From Sphingobium limneticum (lineage in GTDB: Bacteria > Pseudomonadota > Alphaproteobacteria > Sphingomonadales > Sphingomonadaceae): a stretch of DNA of 64,000 nt. This document shows positions 10,601 to 19,452 of this stretch, in pieces (position 1 is the stretch's first letter; the number at the start of each line of letters is the position of its first letter). Location: positions 166,077 to 230,076 of the forward strand of contig NZ_VYPZ01000006.1 of the NCBI RefSeq assembly GCF_008710155.1, given 5' to 3'. Both the position numbers and the translations under genes were made by a program. Below the pieces are notes generated by a model. The model ran no database searches, was not told the DNA's origin, and worked only from the letters and a program-made list of their open reading frames with translations.

Positions 10601-11031
10601 GCGCTTTCCAGACCGATCTTGTCCATGGCGTCGCGGAACTTGATCCGGTCTTCGGCCTTGTCGATCGCCTCGGCGTCCGCGCCGATCATCTGCACGCCGT
10701 ACTTGGCCAGCGTGCCGTCGTTGAACAGCGCCAGCGCGGTGTTCAGCGCCGTCTGCCCGCCCATGGTCGGCAGCACCGCATCCGGCCGCTCCTTCTCGAT
10801 GATCTTCGCCACGATTTCGGGCGTGATCGGCTCGACATAGGTCGCGTCGGCAAATTCCGGGTCGGTCATGATCGTGGCCGGGTTGGAATTGACCAGGATG
10901 ATGCGATAGCCCTCTTCCTTCAGCGCCTTGACCGCCTGCGTGCCCGAATAATCGAACTCGCACGCCTGGCCGATGATGATCGGACCAGCGCCGATGATGA
11001 GGATGGAGGAGATGTCAGTGCGTTTGGGCAT
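7696..11031 (-). CDS. carB: Carbamoyl phosphate synthase large subunit
   Basis: The ATP-grasp subunit makes carbamoyl phosphate from bicarbonate, ATP and ammonia delivered by CarA, for arginine and pyrimidine synthesis. It has 1111 aa, the full length. Two homologous ATP-grasp halves are visible, starting with [20 protein letters not shown] and, after residue 590, with [19 protein letters not shown]. The C-terminal allosteric MGS-like domain follows ([18 protein letters not shown]). The start ATG at 11031 shares its A with the stop of the upstream small gene (TGATG). There is no good ribosome site of its own, so translation may depend on coupling. Its usual partner carA is displaced by about 1.1 kb. 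Confidence 0.98.
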   Translation of the reverse strand: MPKRTDISSILIIGAGPIIIGQACEFDYSGTQAVKALKEEGYRIILVNSNPATIMTDPEFADATYVEPITPEIVAKIIEKERPDAVLPTMGGQTALNTALALFNDGTLAKYGVQMIGADAEAIDKAEDRIKFRDAMDKIGLESARSRIAHTMEEALEALEFTGLPSIIRPSFTMGGTGGGIAYNREEFVNIVRGGLDASPTTEVLIEESLIGWKEYEMEVVRDRNDNCIIICSIENVDPMGVHTGDSITVAPALTLTDKEYQIMRNASIAVLREIGVETGGSNVQFSVNPKDGRLIVIEMNPRVSRSSALASKATGFPIAKVAAKLAVGYTLDEITNDITGATPASFEPTIDYVVTKIPRFAFEKFKGAEPLLGTAMKSVGEVMAIGRNIHESMQKALRGLETGLSGFNNVDHLVGAPKDDIVAALAQATPDRLLVAAQALREGLSVQEIHNIAKFDPWFLERIKEIVDAEGEVLANGLPQDADGMRRLKSMGFSDKRLAYLALKSANLRGMERGIARGSGLIHEAVKAMTGGVTEDEVRKLRHKLGVRPVFKRIDTCAAEFEAKTPYMYSTYEAPLFGEAENEAAPTDRKKVVILGGGPNRIGQGIEFDYCCVHACFALSEVGYETIMVNCNPETVSTDYDTSDRLYFEPLTAEDVLEILAVEMSNGTLAGVLVQFGGQTPLKLAQALEDAGIPILGTSPDAIDLAEDRERFAALIDKLKLRQPANGIARSREEAIAVANRIGYPVLMRPSYVLGGRAMEIVDGQAQLEEYITTAVKVSGDSPVLIDQYLRDAIEVDVDALCDGDDVVVAGVLQHIEEAGVHSGDSACSLPPYSLSDEIIAEIERQTEVLAHALSVRGLMNIQFAVKDGVVYLIEVNPRASRTVPFVAKAIGTPIAKIASRVMAGEKIKDLPRIDRNAISHVAVKEAVFPFNRFPGVDPVLSPEMKSTGEVMGIDSNFAIAFAKAQIGAGTVLPTSGTVFISLKDTDKPVILPAAAKLVAMGFKLIATGGTADYLADHGIAVEKVNKVAEGRPHIVDKITDGDVQLIFNTTEGWQSLKDSKAIRTSALRQKVASFTTAAASVAAADAIEALRGHPLEVRSLQSYYPLSHA

Positions 11032-11351
11032 CACGATTCCGAACTTAAAAAAGATGAAAGCCAGTATTTATTTTTCTGCTCTTCAAACCACTCAAAAGAT
11101 TGCTCAGGTAAAAACCCATAATTATGATGCATTACCAACTTGGTTGCAAAAATAGGCAATTCATTCGCAAAGAAATCAGCGAATAGTTCGGCAACTTCCT
11201 CAGAATTAAGATTTGACGTAAGCAATATTAATCCATCAAAAGGCATGTTCCAATCAATAATATACTTTCCATTTTTCAAGTATGCGATGAGCTGATCCCG
11301 ATAAGGTTCAGCTAAATCGCTACTATAGGAAACAGAATATATTTCAGTCAT
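11031..11351 (-). CDS. Hypothetical protein in AT-rich insert before carB
   Basis: A 106-aa protein, probably soluble, acidic and rich in aromatic residues ([47 protein letters not shown]). I do not recognise the family. The base composition differs sharply from its neighbours: 11221-11280 holds only 17 G+C in 60, against clearly GC-rich flanks. Its codons include many A/T-ending ones, which points to recent acquisition. Its start overlaps the preceding gene by 8 bases and its stop overlaps the carB ATG by one base. It may be a cytosolic partner of the adjacent membrane protein; that is inference from overlap alone. Confidence 0.6.
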   Translation of the reverse strand: MTEIYSVSYSSDLAEPYRDQLIAYLKNGKYIIDWNMPFDGLILLTSNLNSEEVAELFADFFANELPIFATKLVMHHNYGFLPEQSFEWFEEQKNKYWLSSFLSSES

Positions 11352-11700
11352 GATGACTCACCTTATCGCTCGTCACAACCAGCTTCGCATTGCGGGGCGG
11401 CAACTGAGATTCAGTCACACCAGACACATTTGATATTCTAGATACCAGCTGATGTTGAATTCGGTAATCTTCTGTCTGCAATCGATCAGGATCAGATATA
11501 ACGAAGTAGATGTAGGCCCAAATTGCGACTGCAAGTGGAATACAGCCTATGCATAATAATACCCAGCTTAGTTGAGATGGATATGTAAATGCGGCTCCCG
11601 CAGCGCATGTAGGAAATATGATGCTAGCCAACGCCCCGATTGGCGTGAGAATGTTCTTTCTAGGAAATTCCCGCGTGTGAGACCAAGGCGTTTGAATCAT
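11344..11700 (-). CDS. Small two-helix membrane protein in AT-rich insert
   Basis: A protein of 118 aa from the ATG at 11700. It has two hydrophobic segments at about residues 24-40 (ALASIIFPTCAAGAAF) and 46-68 (WVLLCIGCIPLAVAIWAYIY), and a cytoplasmic tail with SDPDRLQTEDYRIQHQL. PDRLQ-x2-Y tails of this kind occur in small membrane proteins of unknown role carried on islands; I cannot name a family. The composition is AT-rich like the next gene, with which it overlaps by 8 bases. The two form a small foreign cassette inside the car operon. An effector-immunity or stress pair is possible but unsupported by any motif. Confidence 0.55.
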   Translation of the reverse strand: MIQTPWSHTREFPRKNILTPIGALASIIFPTCAAGAAFTYPSQLSWVLLCIGCIPLAVAIWAYIYFVISDPDRLQTEDYRIQHQLVSRISNVSGVTESQLPPRNAKLVVTSDKVSHHD

Positions 11701-11775
11701 CAACTATTCTTTCTCGAATTCGTCACCGAACTTAAAGCGCTTAGTTTTGGGGCTTGATAAATTTTGTTCGAATAC

Positions 11776-12144
11776 TCAATGCACGCCCCCCGCCTGAGCC
11801 TCGCATCCCCAGCCGTCATATTCGACGCCGCAGAGGATTTCGATCTGGAGGCATTTCTTGGTCAGCGCGCGGATCGACGCTTCATCGACCGGCTGCACGC
11901 ATTCCAGGAACAGGAACAGGTCGCCTTCCTCATCCTCTTCCCGGTCCAGCTCGACGAAGCCGAACTGGCTGGCGAGGATGAGGACGCGCTCGAAATCCTT
12001 CTCGCTGCCCCGGAAGCTGACATCCACGGGCCGCGCGATGCGCGCCACGTCGCCATTGGCGGCCAGGTTGGCGAGGACGTCCTTGTCCGCCTCCCACTCG
12101 GCGGCAAGACGCGCTTCGTCGACGGGGGGCAGGTTCTGGCTCAT
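11776..12144 (-). CDS. RraB-family RNase E regulator-like protein
   Basis: A 122-aa acidic protein of the RraB type. In E. coli, RraB binds the C-terminal scaffold of RNase E and changes degradosome composition. The family hallmark VEYDGWG is at about 110-116, preceded by the helix-strand pattern FERVLILASQFGFVELDREE and EGDLFLFLECVQPVDEASI. It starts inside the carA stop codon (ATGA overlap), so it is translated with carA. Family members next to carA are annotated only as RraB-domain or hypothetical proteins. Whether this one acts on RNase E or on something linked to carbamoyl phosphate is not known. Confidence 0.75.
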   Translation of the reverse strand: MSQNLPPVDEARLAAEWEADKDVLANLAANGDVARIARPVDVSFRGSEKDFERVLILASQFGFVELDREEDEEGDLFLFLECVQPVDEASIRALTKKCLQIEILCGVEYDGWGCEAQAGGVH

Positions 12145-13319
12145 GCCGCGACCGGCTTTTTCAGGCCGTCCACGAACCGCTTGAACAGATAGAAGCTGTC
12201 CTGCGGCCCCGGTGAGGCTTCGGGGTGGTACTGCACCGAAAAGGCGTTCTTGTCGGTCAGCTCGATACCGCAATTGCTGCCGTCGAACAGCGACACATGG
12301 GTCGATCGCGCATTGGCAGGCAGCGTGTCGACATCGACCGCAAAGCCATGGTTCATGCTGGTGATCTCGACCAGACCATCCGACAGGCGCTTGACCGGAT
12401 GGTTGGCGCCGCGATGGCCCTGATGCATCTTGATCGTCTTGGCGCCCACCGCCAGACCCAGCAGCTGATGGCCAAGGCAAATGCCGAAGATCGGCACATT
12501 GTCGGTCAGCAGCGCCGCGATCACCGGCACGGCATAGGCGCCGGTCGCGGCCGGATCGCCCGGACCGTTGGACAAGAACACGCCGTCGGGGCTGAGCGCC
12601 GTCACCTCTTCATAGGATGCGGTGGCGGGCAGCACGGTCACGCGCGCGCCGGCTTGCACCAGATTGCGGAAGATATTGTTCTTCGCGCCATAATCGATCG
12701 CGACGACATGGGGGCGCTCATCGCCCGCTTCATTCAGGCCATAGCCAAAGCCCAGCTTCCACACGCCATCCTTCCACAAGCGGCTTTCCTTGCCCGTGAC
12801 TTCGATGGCAAGGTCCATGCCCTCCAGCCCCGGCCAGGAAGCGGCCTTCGCGCTCAGCGCTTCGATATCGAAATTGCCATCGGGATCATGGGCGATCACG
12901 ACATTGGGTGCACCCTTGATGCGAATGAGGCGGGTCAGCGCGCGGGTATCCACGCCGGCCAGACCGATGCGACCCTGCTCTTTCATCCACTGGTCGAACG
13001 GTTCGACATTGCGGAAATTGCTTGGCGCGGTGACGTCCTGCCGCACGATGCAGCCCAGCGCATGAGGAAGCAAAGCCTCCACATCGTCCAGATTGGTGCC
13101 GACATTGCCGATATGGGGGAAGGTGAAATTGACGATCTGCCCGGCATAGGACGGATCGGTCATGATCTCCTGATAGCCGGTGATGGAGGTGTTGAAGCAC
13201 AGCTCGCCCACCGCATCGCCCACCGCACCGAAGCCGCGGCCGAACACGGCGCTGCCATCGGCAAAAACCACGACCCCTGTCGCTCCTTTAGGCACAGTAA
13301 GGGTTTTGGCGTCTGCCAT
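12141..13319 (-). CDS. carA: Carbamoyl phosphate synthase small subunit
   Basis: The glutamine amidotransferase subunit hydrolyses glutamine and channels ammonia to CarB. It has 392 aa. The N-terminal CarA-specific domain includes FGAVGDAVGELCFNTSITGY with YQEIMTDPSYAGQIV. The C-terminal class I glutaminase has the nucleophile Cys in IFGICLGHQLLGLA, MHQGHRGANHPV, and the His-Glu pair in QYHPEASPGP. The gene is divergent from the GatB/YqeY gene with 154 bp between them, and it is the first gene of the carA-rraB-(insert)-carB run. The start ATG at 13319 fits the family length. Confidence 0.98.
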   Translation of the reverse strand: MADAKTLTVPKGATGVVVFADGSAVFGRGFGAVGDAVGELCFNTSITGYQEIMTDPSYAGQIVNFTFPHIGNVGTNLDDVEALLPHALGCIVRQDVTAPSNFRNVEPFDQWMKEQGRIGLAGVDTRALTRLIRIKGAPNVVIAHDPDGNFDIEALSAKAASWPGLEGMDLAIEVTGKESRLWKDGVWKLGFGYGLNEAGDERPHVVAIDYGAKNNIFRNLVQAGARVTVLPATASYEEVTALSPDGVFLSNGPGDPAATGAYAVPVIAALLTDNVPIFGICLGHQLLGLAVGAKTIKMHQGHRGANHPVKRLSDGLVEITSMNHGFAVDVDTLPANARSTHVSLFDGSNCGIELTDKNAFSVQYHPEASPGPQDSFYLFKRFVDGLKKPVAA

Positions 13320-13473
13320 GGTCTGCGGTCCTTTATGCTTTTGCGGGAACCCGTCTGGTGCGGGTTAAACGGCCGGTCACCTATGCCCGTGCGACGTTCA
13401 GGTCAACGTCTGTTAAAAATCTCTTTTGCCGCTATATCTTCTCCTTTCCCGAAAGAAACAGGATTCGTTCGCC

Positions 13474-13926
13474 ATGATTCGCGACACCATCAAGAGCGCC
13501 CAGATTGAATCGATGAAGGCGGGCGACAAGGAACGCCTGGCCGCCGTGCGCCTGATCCTGGCGAAGCTGAAGGATCGCGACATCGAATTGCGCACCGCGT
13601 CCAATGTGCCGGACGACGACGCCCTAGTGGTCGAAGTGCTCCAGAAGATGGTGAAGCAGCGCCGCGAATCGATCGACATGTTCAAGACCGGCGGCCGCGA
13701 CGAACTGGCCGCCAAGGAACAGGCCGAACTGGACGTGATCGAAAGCTTCCTCCCCGCCCAGCTGAGCGAAGAGGAAACCAAGGCCGCGATCGAAGGCATC
13801 AAGGCCGAAGTCGGCGCGGAGAGCGTGAAGGACATGGGCAAGGTGATGGCCGTGCTGAAAGAACGCCACGGCAGCGTCATCGACATGAGCAAGGCAAGCG
13901 GCCTGGTGAAAGCGGCGCTTGTGTGA
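13474..13926 (+). CDS. GatB/YqeY domain protein
   Basis: A 150-aa protein of the YqeY family, which resembles the tRNA-binding tail domain of GatB. The visible pattern is MIRDTIKSAQIESMKAGDKE, LAAVRLILAKLKDRDIE, then LDVIESFLPAQLSEEE and DMGKVMAVLKERHG. These are two helical subdomains: the N-terminal bundle and the C-terminal tRNA-tail-like bundle. YqeY stands before dnaG and rpoD in many bacteria, and its exact role is unclear. AGGA lies about 11 bases before the ATG at 13474. The stop overlaps the GTG start of the DUF559 gene by 3 bases. Confidence 0.93.
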   Translation: MIRDTIKSAQIESMKAGDKERLAAVRLILAKLKDRDIELRTASNVPDDDALVVEVLQKMVKQRRESIDMFKTGGRDELAAKEQAELDVIESFLPAQLSEEETKAAIEGIKAEVGAESVKDMGKVMAVLKERHGSVIDMSKASGLVKAALV

Positions 13927-14399
13927 GTGAAGACGGGGGAGCGCCACCTGATCTCCCCCTCCCGCCTGCGGGAGGGGGCCGGGGGGTGGGCTCACCCTAT
14001 CGACTTGCGCGCCCGACCGATGGCGCACGCAATCTGCGCAACAACGCCACGCAAGCTGAGCGACTGCTCTGGAGCCGATTGAAAGGCGCCCAACTCGAAG
14101 GCCTGAAATTCAGCCGCCAGATGCCTATAGCCGGCTTCATCTGTGATTTTGTGTGCCGCTCCCGCAAGCTGGTCGTCGAACTGGACGGCAGCCAGCATGC
14201 CGATGCAGCAGATTATGACGCCATGCGGACCAGAAAGATCGAAGCGCAGGGCTACCGGCTGATCCGCTTCTGGAATAATGATCTCATTGAGAATCTAGAG
14301 GCCGTGTTGGAAACTATCGTCAGGGCAGCTTTGGGTGGCCCGGTTGAGCCCACCCCCCTGCCCCCCTCCCGCACGCGGGAGGGGGAAGAAGGCGCATGA
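13923..14399 (+). CDS. DUF559 (Vsr-like) endonuclease between inverted repeats
   Basis: A 158-aa protein. The DUF559 core runs from about 35 to 135: RNLRNNATQAERLLWSRLK, FSRQMPIAGFICDFVCRSRK, LVVELDGSQHADA and YRLIRFWNNDL. This is the PD-(D/E)xK-type fold related to Vsr nickase, with D (in CDF) and ExD as likely metal ligands. The N-terminal 30 and C-terminal 18 residues are encoded by two palindromic repeats in inverted orientation, giving Pro/Gly/Arg-rich tails. No ATG precedes the core, so the GTG at 13923, overlapping the YqeY stop, is the likely start. The stop overlaps the dnaG ATG (ATGA). The function is unknown; a repeat-linked nuclease is suggested by the layout. Confidence 0.8.
   Translation: MSEDGGAPPDLPLPPAGGGRGVGSPYRLARPTDGARNLRNNATQAERLLWSRLKGAQLEGLKFSRQMPIAGFICDFVCRSRKLVVELDGSQHADAADYDAMRTRKIEAQGYRLIRFWNNDLIENLEAVLETIVRAALGGPVEPTPLPPSRTREGEEGA
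13953..13997. repeat. Left inverted repeat of DUF559 unit A
   Basis: An outer hairpin CCCTCCCGCCTGCGGGAGGG is followed by the inner tail CCGGGGGGTGGGCTCACCC. Its reverse complement matches 14342-14386 almost throughout, with a few differences concentrated near the hairpin loop and in C-run lengths. The repeat is inside the reading frame of the DUF559 gene. Confidence 0.9.
14342..14386. repeat. Right inverted repeat of DUF559 unit A
   Basis: An inner tail GGTTGAGCCCACCCCCCTG precedes the outer hairpin CCTCCCGCACGCGGGAGG. It is the inverted partner of 13953-13997, and it ends 10 bases before the dnaG start codon. Confidence 0.9.
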
Positions 14400-16306
14400 C
14401 CCTCACCCCGCAATGGCTGGACGAGCTGCGCGCGCGCACGTCGCTGTCGACCCTCATCGGCAAGACCGTGAAGGTCACCAAGGCCGGCCGCGAATATAAG
14501 GCCTGCTGCCCCTTCCATAATGAAAAGACGCCCAGCTTCACGATCAACGACGAGAAGGGCTTCTACCATTGCTTCGGCTGCGGCGCGCATGGCGATGCGA
14601 TCCGCTGGATGACCGACCAGCGCGGCCTGCCCTTCATGGAGGCGGTGAAGGAACTGGCCGCCGCCGCCAGCATGGATGTGCCCGCCGCCGATCCCCGCGC
14701 GGCCAAGCGCGCCGAAGCGGCCAGAGGCCTGCACGACGCGATGGGCGCGGCGCAGGCCTTCTTCGAGGAGCAACTGGGCGGCATCGATGGCGGCGAAGCA
14801 CGCGCCTATCTGCAAAAACGCGGCATGACCGACGCCACGCGCCGCGCCTTCGGCTTCGGCTTCTCGCCGGACGGACGCGGCCGCCTCAAGACCGCGCTCA
14901 AGGAGTTCGGCGAACCGATGCTGGTCGAAGCCGGCCTGCTGATCGACCCGGAAGCACTTGAACAGGGCAAGGGCGCCGGGAAGAAGCGCGAAAGCTACGA
15001 CCGTTTCCGTGGCCGCCTCATGTTCCCCATCCGCGACATTCGCGGCCGGGTCATCGCGTTCGGCGGCCGCATATTGGGTGCGGGCGAGCCCAAATATCTG
15101 AACTCGCCCGACACCCCGCTGTTCGACAAGGGCCGCACCCTCTATAATATCGACCGCGCCTCCCCCGCCAGTCGCTCGACCGGCCGCGTCATCGTGGTGG
15201 AGGGCTATATGGACGTCATCGCGCTGGCCCAGGCCGGCTTTGGCGAAGCCGTCGCCCCGCTCGGCACGGCGCTGACCGAACATCAGATCGAACGGCTGTG
15301 GAAGATGGTCGAAGTCCCCGTCCTCTGCTTCGACGGCGATTCGGCCGGGCAGAAGGCCGCGATTCGCGCCGCCACCCGTGCCCTGCCCCTGCTGCGCCCC
15401 GGCCATAGCCTGTGCTTTGCCACCCTGCCGCCCGGGCAAGACCCCGACGACCTGATTCGCGCCAGCGGCGCGCAGGCGATGGAGGCGGTGCTGAACGCGG
15501 CCGAACCGCTGATCGAACGGCTGTGGAGCCATGAACTCTCCGCCATGCCGCTCGAAACGCCCGAGCAGAAGGCGGCGCTCAAACAGCGGCTTCGCGCCAT
15601 AACGGATGCGATTGCCCATCCCGACGTGCGCGCCCATTACGCCCATGAATTTCGCGAACGCTACGACGCCCGCTTCTTCGCCCGCCGTGACTCCGCGCCC
15701 GCGCAGCAGCGATTTCAGGGCGGCGGTGGCGGCAATGCCGCCCGCTGGCAACGGGACAAGCGCGGCAATTGGAAGGCGCCGATTCCCCCCGCCGGCACCG
15801 AAGTCCGCGCGATCGGCGCCAGCGGGATGGAGCAGCGCCTGCTGCGTGCCGTCCTTGCCGCCTTGCTACGCCATCCGGCCCAGATCGCCCCTCATCGGGA
15901 GATGCTTTCGGCCCTGCAAATCGGCGATCCGATGCTGGCGCAGATGCTCGCTGCGATGATCAGCCTGTCCTTCCGCAAAGAAACAGTTGAAACACAGGCC
16001 CTCCTTACCATATTGGGGCAAGGTGAGTTGTATAATATGGCCAAGGGGATGCTCCGGGCCGACGCTTTCACACTCACTCCCGACAGGATGGCAACCGACC
16101 CTGATCGCCTATCGCGCGATCTGGAGGAAGCCATTCGAGTGATGGCGCAGGGACCGGAGCTGGAAACGGCACTGGTGGAAGCCACGAAACGGTTCGAGAG
16201 CGACTTCAGCGAAGCCAATTTCGCTGAGCAGCAGCGTATTCGCATGCTGAAGGCCGATCACGACCGTCGCGTTGCGGAACTTGCGCAGTCCGAAGACATT
16301 GTTTGA
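14396..16306 (+). CDS. dnaG: DNA primase
   Basis: Synthesises RNA primers at the replication fork. It has 636 aa. The N-terminal CHC2 zinc finger is visible as CCPFHNEKTPSF with FYHCFGCGAHGD at about 40-65. The catalytic core contains RFRGRLMFPIRDIRGRVIAFGGR. The TOPRIM motif VVEGYMDVIAL at about 266-276 is followed by FDGDSAGQKAA, which holds the metal-binding Asp pair. The C-terminal part (from about 440) is the variable DnaB-helicase-interacting region. The start overlaps the DUF559 stop by 4 bases. It lies directly upstream of rpoD in the conserved yqeY-dnaG-rpoD macromolecular synthesis arrangement. Confidence 0.97.
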   Translation: MTLTPQWLDELRARTSLSTLIGKTVKVTKAGREYKACCPFHNEKTPSFTINDEKGFYHCFGCGAHGDAIRWMTDQRGLPFMEAVKELAAAASMDVPAADPRAAKRAEAARGLHDAMGAAQAFFEEQLGGIDGGEARAYLQKRGMTDATRRAFGFGFSPDGRGRLKTALKEFGEPMLVEAGLLIDPEALEQGKGAGKKRESYDRFRGRLMFPIRDIRGRVIAFGGRILGAGEPKYLNSPDTPLFDKGRTLYNIDRASPASRSTGRVIVVEGYMDVIALAQAGFGEAVAPLGTALTEHQIERLWKMVEVPVLCFDGDSAGQKAAIRAATRALPLLRPGHSLCFATLPPGQDPDDLIRASGAQAMEAVLNAAEPLIERLWSHELSAMPLETPEQKAALKQRLRAITDAIAHPDVRAHYAHEFRERYDARFFARRDSAPAQQRFQGGGGGNAARWQRDKRGNWKAPIPPAGTEVRAIGASGMEQRLLRAVLAALLRHPAQIAPHREMLSALQIGDPMLAQMLAAMISLSFRKETVETQALLTILGQGELYNMAKGMLRADAFTLTPDRMATDPDRLSRDLEEAIRVMAQGPELETALVEATKRFESDFSEANFAEQQRIRMLKADHDRRVAELAQSEDIV

Positions 16307-16350
16307 TTTAGGTTAGCCCTCTTATCAGGGCGACGAAGTAAGGCGATTAC

Positions 16351-18396
16351 ATGGCGACCAAGGCGAACAGCAAAAATGGCGGGGCAAGCGATGCGGAGGA
16401 AGGTGGCGATGCGCCCCTGCTCGATCTCAACGAAGCCTCCGTCAAGAAGCTGATCGCCCGCGCGAAGAAGCGCGGCTACATCACTTATGACGAGCTGAAC
16501 GATGCCCTGCCGCAGGACCAAATGTCCTCCGAGCAGATCGAGGATATCATGGCTGCCCTCAACGAGATGGGCGTCAATATCGTCGAGAATGAGGAGGCCA
16601 GCGAAGACGGCGACGAACAGCGCGAGCGTGAGGATGCCGAGGACGCCGAGGATGAATCGAGCGACGATGACGGCCCCAAGCTCGTCACCGAAAAGAAGAA
16701 GGAAACGGTCGATCGCACCGACGATCCCGTTCGCATGTACCTGCGCGAAATGGGCGCGGTGGAACTGCTCAGCCGTGAAGGCGAAATCGCCATCGCCAAG
16801 CGGATCGAGGCCGGTCGCGACACGATGATCCTGGGTCTGTGCGAAAGCCCGACCACCTTCAACGCCATCATCGAATGGTCGACCGCGCTTAACAACGGCG
16901 AAATGCAGCTGCGCGAGATCCTGGATCTCGACGCCATGCTCTCCAAGGATCCCGCTCCCGAAAGCATGGAAGAGGGCGCCGAAGACGACGACGGCGAAAT
17001 CAGCGAAAAGACCGCCGGCCCCAGCTTCAAGGAAGAAGAAGAGCCGGAGGAGGAATCCGCCGACGCCGACGAGGATGAGGACGGCGCTCCCCGTGCCCGC
17101 CGCGCCGAGGAAGAAGAGGAAGAGGACAACACCCTTTCCCTCGCCCAGATGGAAGAGACGCTCAAGCCGATGGCGCTTGAGAAGTTCGCCACCATCACCG
17201 AAATCTTCCGCGCCTTTTCCGCTTCGCAGGAAGCGCGCATGGTCGCGATGGCCAATGGCGACAGCCTGAGCCAGAAGGCCGAAGACACTTATCACGACCT
17301 GCGCGAACAGCTGACCGCCGAAGTCGAGAGCGTCCAGTTCCACCAGCAGAAGATCGAATATCTCGTCGATCAGCTCTACGCCTATAACCGCCGCCTCACC
17401 GCGCTGGGCGGCCAGATGCTGCGTCTGGCCGAGCGTCACAAGGTCAGCCGCAAGGATTTCCTCGACCGCTATGTAAACCATGAGCTGGACGATGGCTGGC
17501 TCGACAAGGTCAGCGGCCTGGACAAGAAATGGTCCGCCTTCGTCGCTGCCGAAGGCCGCGCCGTCGATCGCATCCGCAACGAGGTCGGCGAAATCGCGCA
17601 GGCGACCGGCATGTCCTTGAGCGAATTCCGCCGCATCGTGAACATGGTGCAAAAGGGCGAACGTGAAGCGCGCATCGCCAAGAAGGAAATGGTGGAGGCG
17701 AACCTTCGCCTCGTCATCTCCATCGCCAAAAAATACACCAACCGCGGCCTTCAGTTCCTGGATCTCATTCAGGAAGGCAATATCGGCCTGATGAAGGCGG
17801 TGGATAAGTTCGAATATCGCCGCGGCTACAAGTTCAGCACCTATGCTACCTGGTGGATCCGTCAGGCGATCACCCGCTCGATCGCGGATCAGGCGCGGAC
17901 CATCCGTATCCCGGTTCATATGATCGAAACGATCAACAAGCTGGTCCGCACCAGCCGCCAGTTCCTGCACGAGCAGGGCCGCGAACCGACGCCGGAAGAA
18001 ATGGCCGAGCGTCTGTCGATGCCGCTCGAAAAGGTGCGCAAGGTGATGAAGATCGCCAAGGAGCCGATCTCCCTCGAAACGCCGATCGGCGACGAGGAAG
18101 ACAGCCATCTGGGCGACTTCATCGAAGACAAGAACGCGATCATTCCGGTCGATGCCGCGATCCAGGCGAACCTGAAGGAAACGGTCACCCGCGTCCTCGC
18201 CTCGCTCACTCCGCGTGAAGAGCGCGTGCTGCGCATGCGCTTTGGTATCGGCATGAACACCGACCATACGCTGGAAGAAGTGGGCCAGCAGTTCAGCGTG
18301 ACCCGCGAACGCATCCGTCAGATCGAGGCGAAGGCGCTGCGCAAGCTCAAGCACCCCTCGCGCTCGCGCAAGATGCGGTCATTCCTGGACCAGTAA
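16351..18396 (+). CDS. rpoD: RNA polymerase primary sigma factor (sigma-70)
   Basis: The housekeeping sigma factor that directs RNA polymerase to -35/-10 promoters. It has 681 aa. Region 1.1 is at the N-terminus ([20 protein letters not shown]), then region 1.2 ([20 protein letters not shown]). A large acidic non-conserved insert, with runs of Glu and Asp, spans about 210-265. Regions 2.1-2.4 include [20 protein letters not shown] and [19 protein letters not shown]. Region 4.2 is [20 protein letters not shown]. The ATG at 16351 lies 44 bases after dnaG, so a combined transcript is likely, possibly with an internal promoter. Confidence 0.98.
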   Translation: MATKANSKNGGASDAEEGGDAPLLDLNEASVKKLIARAKKRGYITYDELNDALPQDQMSSEQIEDIMAALNEMGVNIVENEEASEDGDEQREREDAEDAEDESSDDDGPKLVTEKKKETVDRTDDPVRMYLREMGAVELLSREGEIAIAKRIEAGRDTMILGLCESPTTFNAIIEWSTALNNGEMQLREILDLDAMLSKDPAPESMEEGAEDDDGEISEKTAGPSFKEEEEPEEESADADEDEDGAPRARRAEEEEEEDNTLSLAQMEETLKPMALEKFATITEIFRAFSASQEARMVAMANGDSLSQKAEDTYHDLREQLTAEVESVQFHQQKIEYLVDQLYAYNRRLTALGGQMLRLAERHKVSRKDFLDRYVNHELDDGWLDKVSGLDKKWSAFVAAEGRAVDRIRNEVGEIAQATGMSLSEFRRIVNMVQKGEREARIAKKEMVEANLRLVISIAKKYTNRGLQFLDLIQEGNIGLMKAVDKFEYRRGYKFSTYATWWIRQAITRSIADQARTIRIPVHMIETINKLVRTSRQFLHEQGREPTPEEMAERLSMPLEKVRKVMKIAKEPISLETPIGDEEDSHLGDFIEDKNAIIPVDAAIQANLKETVTRVLASLTPREERVLRMRFGIGMNTDHTLEEVGQQFSVTRERIRQIEAKALRKLKHPSRSRKMRSFLDQ

Positions 18397-18430
18397 TACC
18401 ACCAAGCAATGATTGGAGCCTCGGCTAAGC

Positions 18431-18496
18431 GTTCCCCGGCGCAGGCCGGGGTCCAGTTCAGAGCGTGGGACTGGACCCCGGCCTACGCCGGGGAAC
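18431..18496. repeat. Inverted repeat pair (CCCCGGC-GCCGGGG family)
   Basis: Arms 18431-18457 and 18470-18496 are 27-base inverted copies with one mismatch, each with an inner palindrome CCCCGGCGCAGGCCGGGG. It lies 34 bases after the rpoD stop and may act in termination. The same family occurs at 25595-25661 and 37045-37110. Confidence 0.85.
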
Positions 18497-18698
18497 ACTC
18501 CATATGAGTCAGTCTCATGGCTTTTGGGTATGTAAAGCGGTTAAATTAAATTGGATCGGTAAATTTAAATTAACCATTCTTGACGGAAAAGGGCGGCTTT
18601 CAGGGTCGCCCTTTCTGATTCCGTAAACCGGACGTTTACCCGGTTCCCCTATCCCTGTGGCTACAGCCCGCGCCTGCGGGACCAACAGGGATGAGAGC
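18497..18698. other. Gene-free stretch between rpoD and the next gene
   Basis: With the repeat before it, this makes about 300 bases without a gene. It holds an unusually AT-rich segment at 18537-18580 (TTAAATTAAATTGG, AAATTTAAATTAACC), then a short hairpin with 8-bp arms AAAGGGCG and CGCCCTTT at 18588-18614. The AT-rich part could be a promoter for the gene at 18699. I see no coding sequence. Confidence 0.5.
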
Positions 18699-19379
18699 AT
18701 GAGCGAAGCGGCACCGCGCTACCAATTTGGCGACATTGCGCGAATCCTGGAAGCGCTGGTCGCTGCCGACGGCACGGCTGCCCATCCCTATGCCAATCGC
18801 GCCGCCGCCGGCGTGGCCCGCGACGCCCTGCTGTCGCTCTCCGATCTGGCCGATGGCGCTTATTATCTCTGCATGCTCCACGGCCGCCATCCCGGCGTCA
18901 TCGACCATGCGGCCACCCGCTCCGCCGACAATGCCGCGCGCCAATGGCTGATCGAGGCAGGCGACGCCTTCGCCCGCGAACGCGCCTATTTGACCCAGGT
19001 CACCGTGGCCGTCGGCCCTGCGCCCAGCACGGCGGGCCAGGCCGATTGCGAAACCGCCGTCAGCCAGCAACGCCATGCGCTCGACATGCTGGCTCAGTCC
19101 GACCGGCGCGGATGCGCCATGGGCGCGGCGATGGCGCTGGTGCTCGACTGGCGCGCCGTGCGCCATGTGCTGGATCAGGCCGCCCTGCGCGTCGGCCTTG
19201 AACCCCATCCCTGCGCCTTGCCCGAACGCGCCGCCACGCTGGACGTCGCCCGCGCGATCGGCGGCGACGACGGCATCGACCGCGCGATCCAGTTCGGCGC
19301 GCGCCAGCTTCTGAACCAGCATCGCGGCCTGTGGGATCTGCTCGCCGCCCGCGCCGACGTCCGCGCAAAGACCGCCTGA
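18699..19379 (+). CDS. Hypothetical protein, helical, upstream of moxR
   Basis: A 226-aa soluble, all-helical-looking protein that I do not recognise. Visible stretches are YQFGDIARILEALVAADGTA, then AHPYANRAAAGVARDALL, and near the end GRALQFGAR-like IDRAIQFGARQLLNQHRGLW. It has no signal peptide, membrane segment or catalytic motif. It has no long low-complexity region, and its codon usage is like that of its neighbours, so it is probably a real gene. I chose the ATG at 18699 (MSEAAPRY), 6 bases after AGGGATG; the frame is open 14 codons upstream. It precedes the MoxR gene by 73 bases and could share its transcript. Confidence 0.6.
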   Translation: MSEAAPRYQFGDIARILEALVAADGTAAHPYANRAAAGVARDALLSLSDLADGAYYLCMLHGRHPGVIDHAATRSADNAARQWLIEAGDAFARERAYLTQVTVAVGPAPSTAGQADCETAVSQQRHALDMLAQSDRRGCAMGAAMALVLDWRAVRHVLDQAALRVGLEPHPCALPERAATLDVARAIGGDDGIDRAIQFGARQLLNQHRGLWDLLAARADVRAKTA

Positions 19380-19452
19380 TCCTCTCCTTACCGATTGCAC
19401 CGGCCTGCCGCATTGCCTAGTCCGGTTGTCATCGACAACCGAATGGGACGGG

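Noticed and set aside
13953..14386. CRISPR or insertion sequence at the DUF559 unit
   Set aside because: There are only two inverted repeats and no spacers, transposase or target-site duplication that I can see.
16258..18354. A 698-codon frame antisense to rpoD
   Set aside because: rpoD is unambiguous on the plus strand; the antisense protein is full of His, Leu and Phe from complementing acidic codons and has no family motif.
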